Source: Micromonospora chaiyaphumensis (lineage in GTDB: Bacteria > Actinomycetota > Actinomycetes > Mycobacteriales > Micromonosporaceae). Taken from it: DNA of 64,000 nucleotides. Shown one piece after another: positions 49,598 through 58,878 of the stretch; the first letter of the stretch is position 1; each line of letters opens with the position of its first letter. A program made the translations under genes and the position numbers. The stretch is taken from NCBI RefSeq assembly GCF_900091435.1, contig NZ_FMCS01000001.1, positions 557,512-621,511 on the forward strand, given 5' to 3'. The notes below the pieces were generated by a model. The model ran no database searches, was not told the origin of the DNA, and saw nothing but the letters and a program-made list of their open reading frames with translations.

Positions 49598-50832
49598 GCC
49601 GCCGCCTTCCCTTCCTCGGTGCCCGACGCCGACGGTAGCGGCAGCCGCGCCTCGACCCGCCAGCCCCCGCCCAGCGTGGGGCCGGCGGCGATACTGCCGT
49701 CGTACACCCCGACCCGCTCGCGCATGCCGACCAGACCGTGCCCGCCGGACGGCGCCGGCCGGACCACCGGGCGGCCGCGCCCGTCGTCGACCGCCCGGAC
49801 CACGACGGCGCCGGCGGACCAGTCGAGGCGCAGCTCGACCGTCGCGCCCACCCCCGCGTGTTTGAGCGCGTTGGTGAGGCTCTCCTGCACGACGCGATAG
49901 ACGGTCAGCTCCAGGCCGGGCGGCAGGGCGACCGGCGTGCCGGTGGTGGCGTCGGTGATCCGCAGGCCGGCGGCGCGGAAGCGGTCCAGCAGGTCGGGCA
50001 GCTCGACCAGGGCCGGCCGCCGGTGCGCGGGCTCGGCGGACAGGCCGCCGTCGCGCTCGGCCGCCGCGGCCGGCGCGTCCGCCGGCTCCGGCCGGCTCGG
50101 CTCCCGGAGTACGCCAACGAGGCGCCGCATCTCCTCCAGCGCCTGCCGGCCGGTGTCCGCCACCACCTTGGCCGCCTCCCGCGCGGTGTCCGGGTCGCGA
50201 TCGATGGTGAACCGCACCCCGTCGGCCTGCACGATCATGACGGCCATGCTGTGCGCCACGACGTCGTGCAGCTCGCGGGCGATCCGGGTGCGCTCCTCGG
50301 CGACCGCCGCCCGGGCCTCGGCCTCCCGCTCGCGTTCCAGGGTGGTGGCGCGTTCCTCCAGGCTGACCACGTAGAGCCGGCGGGTCCGCACGTTCAGCCC
50401 GACCAGCCAGACCGCGCCGGTGACCAGGCCGTAGTAGAGCGCGCCGGCCCACCAGGGCGCCTGCGCGGGCATCTGGGCGGCGGCGAGCAGCACGCCGATC
50501 GCGGCGACGATCCCGGCCAGGACGCCGTCGCGCAGCCGGTCGGCGTACTTGACCACGCTGTAGAGCGCGATGAGTACGCCGATGTCGTAGCTCAGCGGGC
50601 CCCAGCCGACGACCACCTGGAGCAGCGCGAGCACGGCCACCCCGGCGGCCACCGCCGACGGGTGGGTCCGCCGGAACAGAAGGACCAGCGCCATCACCAC
50701 TCCGACGGACGTGGACGCGACGCCGCCGTTCTCGGCGAAGATCCCGAGGACGGCGAAGAACGCCACCAGCCCGGATACGGCGGCGTCGAAGGCGACGCTG
50801 CGCAGCGGGCGGCCGAAGAGGATGCGGTTCAC
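49594..50832 (-). CDS. NarL-family sensor histidine kinase (DesK/HisKA_3 type)
   Basis: A membrane-embedded N-terminal half with five or six TMs precedes a coiled linker (SLEERATTLEREREAEARAAV). The HisKA_3 His is in RTRIARELHDVVAHSMAVM, and HATPase motifs follow: VQESLTNALKHAG (N box), VDDGRGR and GGHGLVGMRERV. GTG 50832 is preferred over GTG 50838 because TACCCT lies exactly 8 bases before it (leaderless). The signal is unknown; no extracytoplasmic domain is present, so it probably senses membrane state. Confidence 0.92.
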   Translation of the reverse strand: MNRILFGRPLRSVAFDAAVSGLVAFFAVLGIFAENGGVASTSVGVVMALVLLFRRTHPSAVAAGVAVLALLQVVVGWGPLSYDIGVLIALYSVVKYADRLRDGVLAGIVAAIGVLLAAAQMPAQAPWWAGALYYGLVTGAVWLVGLNVRTRRLYVVSLEERATTLEREREAEARAAVAEERTRIARELHDVVAHSMAVMIVQADGVRFTIDRDPDTAREAAKVVADTGRQALEEMRRLVGVLREPSRPEPADAPAAAAERDGGLSAEPAHRRPALVELPDLLDRFRAAGLRITDATTGTPVALPPGLELTVYRVVQESLTNALKHAGVGATVELRLDWSAGAVVVRAVDDGRGRPVVRPAPSGGHGLVGMRERVGVYDGSIAAGPTLGGGWRVEARLPLPSASGTEEGKAAA

Positions 50833-50840
50833 GGTCACCC

Positions 50841-50846
50841 AGGGTA
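50841..50846 (-). promoter_or_regulatory. -10 box TACCCT of a leaderless promoter
   Basis: On the minus strand TACCCT is followed by 8 bases and GTG 50832. It lies just past the end of the frameshifted GntR gene. Confidence 0.45.
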
Positions 50847-50877
50847 CGGGCTCGCGCGCACGGCAATGCTTACCGCG

Positions 50878-51101
50878 TCACTCCCTGTCAGTGACGAAGA
50901 CACGCGCCCCGGCGAGCCGACAACGACACCACGATCACGCAACAGCGCCACCGCCCGGGCGGCCGTCGAGAACGACACAGAGTAGAGGTCGGCGAGCTGC
51001 GTGTAGGAAGGCAGCTTCGCTCCGGCCTGGTACTCCCCGGAGTCGATCTTCGAGGTGATGTCCGCAGCGATGTCGCTACAGCTGAGCGGAATCGGGGACA
51101 C
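50878..51101 (-). pseudogene. GntR-family regulator with a one-base frameshift near the 3' end
   Basis: From GTG 51101 the reading encodes a compact GntR winged helix: CSDIAADITSKIDSGEYQAG, LPSYTQLADLYSVSF and ARAVALLRDRGVVVGSPGR. Just there the frame diverges into VSSSLTG. One extra base near 50902 restores the family-typical ending PGRGVFVTDRE and a stop at 50878. The 224-bp span, one base short of 75 codons, agrees. It is therefore a recent pseudogene, a programmed shift or an assembly error. Short GntR proteins of this type lack an effector domain. Confidence 0.65.
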
Positions 51102-51309
51102 GCGGATCCGTTCGGGCGGGCACCTGACCGCGCTGGCCGTCGCGCTTCGCGACTCGCTGGGCCACGTCACCGCCGTCGACTACGGCGAGACCACGCTCAG
51201 CGAGGAGGACCGTCAGTTCGTGCGTACCCGGATCTGGTGCGACGCCCGGCTGTCCGACCAGATCCGCTGCCCCCTCCCGGCCGACCACGACGGCCCATGC
51301 GGCGGGTAG
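51055..51309 (+). CDS. small Cys-containing protein, unknown
   Basis: The reading of up to 84 residues has a C-terminal half typical of small actinobacterial proteins: LSEEDRQFVRTRIWCDARL and RCPLPADHDGPCGG (paired Cys and His, possibly zinc-binding). Its 5' part is antisense to the GntR gene, so the true start is doubtful (ATG 51058 or 51070, or a rarer codon further in). No family is recognised. It could be a damaged remnant like its neighbour. Confidence 0.35.
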   Translation: MMSAAMSLQLSGIGDTRIRSGGHLTALAVALRDSLGHVTAVDYGETTLSEEDRQFVRTRIWCDARLSDQIRCPLPADHDGPCGG

Positions 51310-51369
51310 CGCCGACGAGTCGTTGGCGATGTCGGGAAGGCCCGCTGGAGCAGACATCCTGGCGGGCGC

Positions 51370-51455
51370 CTACAAACTTGATGTCGTAGGTGAATCGCCA
51401 CCGCACCGCCGCACGGGCCTGGCCGAGTGAGTCGTTTACGTCATCAAGTTCGTAG
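51370..51455. repeat. 14-bp inverted repeat pair flanking 58 bp
   Basis: CTACAAACTTGATG (51370-51383) and CATCAAGTTCGTAG (51442-51455) are inverted copies with one mismatch, in a gene-free patch beside the frameshifted GntR gene. They could be relics of a small mobile element or a large hairpin. Confidence 0.5.
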
Positions 51456-51496
51456 CGGCTCGCGGACGATGGCCGGCCTCGGCAGAGCCGCCGGCG

Positions 51497-52183
51497 TCAG
51501 GCGCCGATCAGGTCGCGGAGGCGGGCGATCTCGGCGGACTGTTCGACGGCGACGGCGTTGGCGAACTCCTGGAGGGTCTGATCCGCGCCGACCTTGAGCA
51601 GGTCGGTGGACATGATCACCGCGCCCTCGTGGTGCGCCGTCATCATCCGCACGAAGAGGCGGTCGAAGTCCGCACCCCGGGCGGCGGCGAGCTGCCGCAC
51701 GGCCTCGGCCGACTGCATGCCGCGCATGGTGCCGTGGTCGTGCCCGGCGACCTCGGCGGGCAGGTCTCGCGCGCCGAGCCAGCCGCGCAGCACCCCGATC
51801 TCGGGCCCCTGGGCGGCTCGGATGCGGTCGGCGACGGCACGCACCCGGGGGTCGGCGGCCCGGTCCGGGGCGAGGCTCGCCATCTCCACGGCCTGCTGGT
51901 GGTGCGGGATCATCATGCGGACATACCAGACGTCGAGGCCGTTGTAGCGGGGCGGCGCGCCGTCCCGGACCTCCTGGGCGGCGCGGGTGGCCGCCGGCTC
52001 CCCCGGCCGGCCGGGCACGACGACCGGCGGCGCGTCGACCGGCGGCGTGGCAGTGGCGGACGGACCCGCCGGAGCGGCCGCCGGTCGGCTGCCACCCCAC
52101 CCGGCAAGCACCACGCCGACCATGACCGCGAGCGCCACCAGCGCTGTGACGGCGAGCCAGACACGTCCCTGCCGGCCGGTCAT
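51497..52183 (-). CDS. exported DUF305 protein
   Basis: ATG 52183 follows GGAGGGAG. One N-terminal hydrophobic segment (LAVTALVALAVMVGVVLAGW) acts as signal or anchor. The DUF305 core has the paired motifs MIPHHQQAVEMA and MTAHHEGAVIM with Met/His-rich GHDHGTMRGM, a ferritin-like helical fold that probably binds metal such as copper. It has 228 residues. It diverges from an LVIVD-repeat gene across a CRP-type palindrome; the two families are often neighbours. Confidence 0.87.
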   Translation of the reverse strand: MTGRQGRVWLAVTALVALAVMVGVVLAGWGGSRPAAAPAGPSATATPPVDAPPVVVPGRPGEPAATRAAQEVRDGAPPRYNGLDVWYVRMMIPHHQQAVEMASLAPDRAADPRVRAVADRIRAAQGPEIGVLRGWLGARDLPAEVAGHDHGTMRGMQSAEAVRQLAAARGADFDRLFVRMMTAHHEGAVIMSTDLLKVGADQTLQEFANAVAVEQSAEIARLRDLIGA

Positions 52184-52240
52184 AGGGCACTCCCTCCGGT
52201 CGAGGTGACAGCGATCCTATCCATAGACAAACCCGCTTAC

Positions 52241-52258
52241 ATGTGACCGGGGTCACAT
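52241..52258. promoter_or_regulatory. perfect CRP/GlxR-type palindrome
   Basis: ATGTGACCGGGGTCACAT is a perfect 18-bp palindrome containing TGTGA-N6-TCACA, the consensus of CRP-family (cAMP receptor/GlxR) regulators. It sits between the divergent DUF305 and LVIVD genes, where it could control both. Confidence 0.6.
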
Positions 52259-52321
52259 TGATGGATGTCATCGGCCGGTAAGGTGTGGAAAATCATCATC
52301 CCCTTTCGGAGGGTGCCGCCG

Positions 52322-53770
<1,449 letters not shown>

Positions 53771-53777
53771 CGCCCTG

Positions 53778-53812
53778 GCCGGGTCCGGCTCCCGTCGGGG
53801 GCCGGACCCGGC
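53778..53812. terminator. 11-bp hairpin between convergent genes
   Basis: GCCGGGTCCGG (53778-53788) pairs with CCGGACCCGGC (53802-53812), filling the gap between the stops at 53770 and 53813. Confidence 0.6.
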
Positions 53813-54805
53813 TCAGCTCATCGGCAGCCGGTAGCCGCGCTCGCCACCGCCCGCGGTGACCAGCCGCACCTCGCCGGTGCGCAGCCCGTACGTGACCGAC
53901 CAGCGGGTGTGCGGCTGCCGGACGGCGTCGAGCAGGCGCAGCGCGGCCGGGGCGTCCACCGCGCCGCCGGCCCGGTCCAGCGCCTCGGCCAGCACCCCGT
54001 AGCGGTGGTCGGTGCGCAGGTCGCGGTCCGCGACCCCGACGGCCGGCACGTTGGTCAGGGCCTGCCAGGCGCCCCGGCCCCTCTCGGCCCGCATCCGGCC
54101 GTCCACGAACTCGATCACGACGGACGCCCCGGTGGCGTCGGTGATCAGGTAGTGCAGCGGCGGGCCGCCGTCGAAGTCCAGGTTGTAGCGCCCGAACACG
54201 GCGATGGCCTCGTCCACGGTGGCGGCGGAGTCCAGCACGAGGCGCAGGACGCGCACCGAGCCGACGGTGGGCCGGCCCGGCACCGGCTCCGCGGTCGCGC
54301 CGTCGTCGGCGGCCAGCCCGACGGCCAGGCCCCGCTCGTTCATCCCGTCGAAGGGCAGCAGCGGCGCGTTCAGCAGCCGGCGGTCGCCGGCCGGGTCGGC
54401 CGTGACCCCCAGGTAGGAGATGTCCACGAGGGAGATCGAGGCGTAGCCGTCCGGCGGGTCGGTGCGCAGCACCAGCGCGGGGTTCGCGTCCCAGTCGAAG
54501 TTGCGGGCGAACAGCGGCCGGCTCCGGTCACCGCCGGCGGCGAACAGGGAGCAGCCGAACGGGGTCGCCTGCGGGGTGCCCGCGATGCCGACGGCCGGGT
54601 CGTAGTCACCGTCGTAGGTCATCTCGTAGAGCGGCAGGTCGTCGACCCGGCGCAGGCTGGCCAGGGTGCGCTCGACCTGGCCGGCGTCCTGCCGGGAGGC
54701 GGACGGTGTGCCGGCCGCGGCCGGCGCCGCGGGCCGGCGGCTCTCGGCACACGCGGTGGTCACGAGGAGCAGGGCGAGCCCGGTGGCGAGCAGGGTCCTC
54801 CGCAT
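53813..54805 (-). CDS. lipoprotein of the C45 linear-amide C-N hydrolase family
   Basis: A lipobox LLVTTAC precedes a low-complexity spacer and an Ntn-hydrolase domain. FGCSLFAAGG supplies the presumed catalytic Cys, followed by FARNFDWDANPALVL, FDGMNERGLAVGLA and LHYLITDATGASVVIEFVDG. These are the landmarks of the acyl-CoA:6-APA acyltransferase/carcinine hydrolase superfamily (C45). Members hydrolyse linear amides; the outward-facing lipid anchor is unusual. The Cys is internal, so either self-cleavage occurs or it is a variant. ATG 54805 is leaderless, with TAGCGT 7 bases before it. Confidence 0.8.
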   Translation of the reverse strand: MRRTLLATGLALLLVTTACAESRRPAAPAAAGTPSASRQDAGQVERTLASLRRVDDLPLYEMTYDGDYDPAVGIAGTPQATPFGCSLFAAGGDRSRPLFARNFDWDANPALVLRTDPPDGYASISLVDISYLGVTADPAGDRRLLNAPLLPFDGMNERGLAVGLAADDGATAEPVPGRPTVGSVRVLRLVLDSAATVDEAIAVFGRYNLDFDGGPPLHYLITDATGASVVIEFVDGRMRAERGRGAWQALTNVPAVGVADRDLRTDHRYGVLAEALDRAGGAVDAPAALRLLDAVRQPHTRWSVTYGLRTGEVRLVTAGGGERGYRLPMS

Positions 54806-54849
54806 GCCCGCGACGCTAGAAGAGGCGGCGGCGGTTGTCCATCGGGGAC

Positions 54850-55785
54850 TCAGCGGCCGGGGATCCGGGCCAGCTGCGCCTCGATCGCCTCCGCCGTGAG
54901 GGCGGGCCGGCCGCCGGGGTGACCCACGGTCGCACCGGCCGCCGCGACCGCGTACCGGGCCAGCCGGGGGTACGGGTCCTCGCGGAGCAGGCCGGCCGTG
55001 ACGGCGGCGACGAAGGCGTCCCCGGCCCCGGTGCTGTCCACCGTGGGCGTCTCGCTCAGCGGCACGAACAGCTCCCCGTCCGGCCAGACGAAGGCGTTCC
55101 CCTCCCCCGCCACCTCGACAGCGACCAGCGCCGGCCCCCGGGCGGCCAGCTCCCGGCCGGCGGCCAGTCCCGCCTCGGCGTCCTTCGGTGGGTCGCCGCC
55201 CAGCAGCAGGCCGGCCTCCCGCGCGTCGGCCCGCAGCACGTCGGCGCGGGACAGCAGTTCCGCCGCGCCGTCCGGGTCGTCCGGGGCACCGTCGAGCACC
55301 ACGAGCCGGCCGCCGTCGCGGGCGTGCCGGGCGGCCGCGAGCGCCGCCGGCAGCGGCTGCTGGAGCTGGACCACCACCGCCCGGGCGGCCCGCAGCATCC
55401 CGGCCGCGCCGGTCACGTCCGCCTCGGTGAGCAGGGTCGCCTCGGGGATGTCCTCCAGGTAGCGCCAGTGCGCCCGGTCGTCGACCACGTCCACGATGAG
55501 CGCGCTCGGCGTGTCCGGCCGGCGCAGCACCGGGGCCACGTCGATGCCGTCGCTGCGGGCCCGGCCCAGCAGCCGGTCGCCGACCTCGTCCTCACCCACC
55601 ACGCCGAGCAGCCCGACCCGGACGCCGAGCTGGGCCAGCCCGACGGCCTGGTTGGCGCCCTTGCCGCCGAGCAGCTCCCGCCGGCAGCGCACCGCGACCG
55701 TCCCGGACGGGCCGGGCACCTCGTCCACCCGCAGCACGAGGTCCCGGGCCACCTGCCCCACCACGATCGCGTCCAGTCCGGTCAT
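54850..55785 (-). CDS. PfkB/ribokinase-family sugar kinase
   Basis: The 311-residue kinase has RRELLGGKGANQAVGLAQLG (the N-terminal PfkB signature), a lid region, and DSTGAGDAFVAAVTAG (C-terminal signature with the catalytic Asp). The nearest group is ribokinase-like, but adenosine kinase and other specificities are possible. No sugar transporter adjoins it. It follows the DUF1203 gene on the same strand by about 40 bp. Confidence 0.88.
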   Translation of the reverse strand: MTGLDAIVVGQVARDLVLRVDEVPGPSGTVAVRCRRELLGGKGANQAVGLAQLGVRVGLLGVVGEDEVGDRLLGRARSDGIDVAPVLRRPDTPSALIVDVVDDRAHWRYLEDIPEATLLTEADVTGAAGMLRAARAVVVQLQQPLPAALAAARHARDGGRLVVLDGAPDDPDGAAELLSRADVLRADAREAGLLLGGDPPKDAEAGLAAGRELAARGPALVAVEVAGEGNAFVWPDGELFVPLSETPTVDSTGAGDAFVAAVTAGLLREDPYPRLARYAVAAAGATVGHPGGRPALTAEAIEAQLARIPGR

Positions 55786-55824
55786 GCCGGGCTGATACCC
55801 CAGCCGCCGCCGGTCACGCCCGGC

Positions 55825-56298
55825 TCAGCCGCGGACCACCGCGAACATGTAACAGCCGTACACCACGTTGCGGCTGTGCAGGCGGTCCACCGTGGGGTCG
55901 GCCAGCAGTTCGGCGATCACCGCCTCCGGGTCGCCGCCGTCGTGCCGCCGGCCGCCGACGATCCGGCCCCGCCGGTCGTACGCGCGCAGCACCTGGGGCC
56001 GCCCCCGCCAGTCGGCCGGGTACGCCGTCAGGTCCGCCGGGCCGGGGCAGTCGACCGCGTGCGCGAAGATCGGCCCCACCTCCCGGTACGGGCCGGGCGG
56101 CAGCGGCGGGGCGTACCCGAAGAGCAGCAGCGCCTCGCCCGGGGTGGCGTCGCGGAGGCAGCAGCGCAGCGGCTCGCCGCCCTCGGCGCAGCACTGTTCG
56201 GGCGGCTGGCCGGAGGCGTCCCGGCCGGTGCGCCGCAGGTCGGCCAGCACCTCGCCGGCCACGGGTCGGATCACGTACCTGGTGCGCGTCGTCGTCAT
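55825..56298 (-). CDS. DUF1203 family protein
   Basis: The 157-residue soluble protein has a CC pair in PEQCCAEGG and LRCCLRDATPGEALLLFGYAP, then YREVGPIFAHAVDC, LRAYDRRGRIVGG and SRNVVYGCYMFAV, which are the conserved landmarks of DUF1203. The clustered Cys may bind metal. No activity is known for the family. ATG 56298. It may be co-transcribed with the downstream PfkB kinase. Confidence 0.85.
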   Translation of the reverse strand: MTTTRTRYVIRPVAGEVLADLRRTGRDASGQPPEQCCAEGGEPLRCCLRDATPGEALLLFGYAPPLPPGPYREVGPIFAHAVDCPGPADLTAYPADWRGRPQVLRAYDRRGRIVGGRRHDGGDPEAVIAELLADPTVDRLHSRNVVYGCYMFAVVRG

Positions 56299-56355
56299 GC
56301 CGTCCAGCCTGGCTCGCGGCGCGGCCGGTGGCTGGCGGCGATCGGACCTCGCGTG

Positions 56356-56390
56356 CCGGCCGGGCCGCCCGCCGGGGGCGGCCCGGCCGG
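56356..56390 (-). terminator. 15-bp perfect hairpin after the MerR gene
   Basis: CCGGCCGGGCCGCCC (56356-56370) pairs with GGGCGGCCCGGCCGG (56376-56390), 5 bp past the stop of the minus-strand MerR gene. Confidence 0.6.
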
Positions 56391-56395
56391 ACGGC

Positions 56396-57220
56396 TCAGC
56401 GGCGGGAGACCGGGATCTGCAGCTCGGTGACGCCCTTCTCCGGCGCGTCCGGGCAGTAGTCCAGGTAGACCTCGCGGGCGTAGCCCTCGGCCCGCCAGCC
56501 GTTCTCCTCGATCCAGCGGGCGAGCACCCGCATGCTGACCTCCGCGTCGTCCATCGGGCCGTGGTGCACCAGCGTGGCGGCGGCGGGCAGCGCCGGCAGG
56601 TCGACCACGGCCACGTCGCCGGCGGCCGCCGGGTCGGCGGCGACGCTCACCCCGGCGTGCACGACCACCGCCTCGCTGTCGCCCGCCGGCTCGTACCAGG
56701 CGATGGTCGGTCCGGTGGGCCGGATCCGCGCGACCTCCAGGCGGCGGAACAGCTCCGGGTAGAGCGGCTGGATGGCCGGGCCGATGTCCGGCGGCTCGTA
56801 GCTGGCGGCGACCGCGGTCAGCTCCGCGATCCGCAGCGCGGGAATCTCCTTCAGTACGACGTCCTCGGTGGTCATGCGTCCCTCCGCATCGAGCATCCGG
56901 AGCCTCGCCTCGACCGCGGCCAGCCGGGCGGTGTCGGCGGCGACCTGCGCCGCGAGCTGGGCACGGCGCAGCCGCAGCATGCCGCGCAGCTCGGCGACGT
57001 CCAGCCGGTCGTCGAGGATCGCCCGGACCTGGTCCAGCGTGAGGCCCAGGTCCTTCAGGGCGACCACCCGGTTGAGCCGGCCGAGCTGGTCCGCCCGGTA
57101 GTGCCGGTAGCCGGTGCGCGGGTCGACGACGGCCGGACGGAGCAGCCCGATGCCGTCGTAGTGGCGCAGCATCCGGACCGACACCCGACCGAGTGCGGCG
57201 AACTCTCCGATGGTGAACAT
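56396..57220 (-). CDS. MerR-family regulator with GyrI-like ligand-binding domain
   Basis: The N-terminal MerR winged HTH reads FTIGEFAALGRVSVRMLRHYD and ADQLGRLNRVVALKDLGLTL, then a dimerisation helix with LRGMLRLRRAQLAAQV. Residues 120-274 form a GyrI/SOUL-like pocket (LRIAELTAVAASYEPPDIGP, LVHHGPMDDAEVSM, YLDYCPDAPEKGVTELQIPV) that in BmrR-type proteins binds drugs. It probably controls its own promoter, which carries a matching operator. Confidence 0.93.
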   Translation of the reverse strand: MFTIGEFAALGRVSVRMLRHYDGIGLLRPAVVDPRTGYRHYRADQLGRLNRVVALKDLGLTLDQVRAILDDRLDVAELRGMLRLRRAQLAAQVAADTARLAAVEARLRMLDAEGRMTTEDVVLKEIPALRIAELTAVAASYEPPDIGPAIQPLYPELFRRLEVARIRPTGPTIAWYEPAGDSEAVVVHAGVSVAADPAAAGDVAVVDLPALPAAATLVHHGPMDDAEVSMRVLARWIEENGWRAEGYAREVYLDYCPDAPEKGVTELQIPVSRR

Positions 57221-57229
57221 GGCCCCCTC

Positions 57230-57260
57230 ACGCTCGTCCCTGACACGGTGTCAGAGTCAA
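57230..57260 (-). promoter_or_regulatory. MerR-type autoregulated promoter
   Basis: On the minus strand, TTGACT (57260-57255) is followed by a 19-base spacer holding the palindrome CTGACACGGTGTCAG (57240-57254) and then GAGCGT (57235-57230). The overlong 19-bp spacer with an operator inside it is the hallmark of MerR-controlled promoters. Confidence 0.7.
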
Positions 57261-57269
57261 GCGCCGGGG

Positions 57270-58874
57270 TCACGGACGGGACGCGACGCGACGCACGACG
57301 CGCGGGCCGACCAGCCGCCGGACCACCGGCACGGCGTTCCACCTCGCCGCGCCCACCAGGTCCCGGGCGTGCTCCAGCACCGTGTAGTCGGGACGGGCCA
57401 ACCCGTCGGCGATGGCCCGGTCCAGGTCGTTGCCGCACCGGGTGAGCACGCTGTCGAAGTCCCGCCGGACGGGTTCGAGCAGCGGGTAGCCGAAGGAGCG
57501 GTGCAGCCGGGCGAAGAGCGGCTTGTAGAGCCGGGCCCGCTCGTGCAGCCCGGAGGAGTACGACATCGGGTTCTTCGGCCGCCGCCGGATGTAGTCCGGC
57601 AGCACGTCGGCGAAGGCCCGCCGGACGATCCACTTCTCCTGCCCGTCCCGCAGCTTGAGGTCCAGCGGCAGCCGCATGGCCAGCTCGACCACGCTGAGGT
57701 CGAGGAAGGGCACCCGGGCCTCCACCCCGTAACCCATGCTGGCCCGGTCCACCCGCTGCAGCTCGGTGCGGCACAGGTTGCGGATCCGGTGGAGGAACAG
57801 GCGGCGCGACCGCTCCGGCCCGACCTGGTGGTACATCGGATAGCCGCCGAACAGTTCGTCCGAACCGTCGCCGGTGAGCACCACCTTGACGCCCAGCCGC
57901 TGCAGCCGCCGGAAGATCGGCACCGAGACCACGGCGTTGATGATGTCGCCGTACTCGGTCAGCTCGGAGATCCGGATCGCCTCGCGCACGTCGGCCAGCC
58001 GGATGTCGCGCGGGCGCAGCTCGATCACCTCGTGCGGCACACCGAGGTCGGCGGCGAGCCGCCGGGCGTACGCCACGTCGGGGCTGTCCGGCACGCCGAC
58101 CGTGACCGCCACGCAGTCCGGGTGCAGCTGGGCGGCGTGCAGCAGGGCCAGCGAGCTGTCCAGGCCGCCCGAGAGCACCACGCCGACGGTGAGGTCGGTG
58201 TCCAGCCGTACCCGCATGCTGTCGGTGAGCGCGACCCGGACGAGCAGGGCGGCCTCGTCCGGGTCGTCGATCACCGGCAGCCCGGCGCCGAGGGTGAGCA
58301 GGTCGACGTACGGGCGCAGCCGGACCAGCCCGTCGTGCTCGGCCCAGCCGTGGTGCCCCGGCGGCACCTCGCTGATCGGCGCGCCGTGCCCGACCAGCGC
58401 CTTCACCTCGGAGGCGACGTGCAGGCAGCCGGGGCCGCGGGACCAGTAGAGCGGCTTCACCCCGAGCGGGTCCCGGGCCAGGTACGCCCGGCCGGTGGCC
58501 CGTTCCACCACGGCGAAGGCGTACTCGCCGCGCAGCCGGCGCACCGCCTCCTCGCCCCACTGCCGGAAGGCGGCGAGCACCACCTCGGTGTCGCCGCTGG
58601 TCCGGAATCCGTGCCCGAGCCGCGTCAGCTCCGCGCGCAGCTCGTGGTGGTTGAAGACCTCGCCGTTGTAGCAGAGGACGTACCGCTCGTCGGGCGAGAC
58701 CCAGGGCTGCACCGCCCGCTCGCGGTCCACGACCCGCAACCGCCGTACGCCGGCGAGCAGGCCGTGCTCCTGCCGGGTCTCGGTGACCTCACCGCGCGGG
58801 GCGAGGACGGCCAGCATCCGCCGGAAGACGGCCGGATCGGCCTCGGGGCCGATGCACAGCGCGATGCCGCACAT
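57270..58874 (-). CDS. asparagine synthetase-like glutamine amidotransferase
   Basis: The 534-residue protein starts with catalytic Cys2 (MCGIALCIGPEADP) of the class II glutaminase domain, with RLRVVDRERAVQPW, CYNGEVFNHHELR and TSGDTEVVLAAF. The synthetase domain has the PP-loop VVLSGGLDSSLAL and VVLTGDGSDELFGGYP. Such enzymes amidate carboxylates (free Asp, peptidoglycan or peptide substrates) through an acyl-adenylate. It starts 4 bp after the upstream M15-like gene, so the two form a coupled unit. Which carboxylate is amidated is unknown. Confidence 0.9.
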   Translation of the reverse strand: MCGIALCIGPEADPAVFRRMLAVLAPRGEVTETRQEHGLLAGVRRLRVVDRERAVQPWVSPDERYVLCYNGEVFNHHELRAELTRLGHGFRTSGDTEVVLAAFRQWGEEAVRRLRGEYAFAVVERATGRAYLARDPLGVKPLYWSRGPGCLHVASEVKALVGHGAPISEVPPGHHGWAEHDGLVRLRPYVDLLTLGAGLPVIDDPDEAALLVRVALTDSMRVRLDTDLTVGVVLSGGLDSSLALLHAAQLHPDCVAVTVGVPDSPDVAYARRLAADLGVPHEVIELRPRDIRLADVREAIRISELTEYGDIINAVVSVPIFRRLQRLGVKVVLTGDGSDELFGGYPMYHQVGPERSRRLFLHRIRNLCRTELQRVDRASMGYGVEARVPFLDLSVVELAMRLPLDLKLRDGQEKWIVRRAFADVLPDYIRRRPKNPMSYSSGLHERARLYKPLFARLHRSFGYPLLEPVRRDFDSVLTRCGNDLDRAIADGLARPDYTVLEHARDLVGAARWNAVPVVRRLVGPRVVRRVASRP

Positions 58875-58878
58875 CGGC

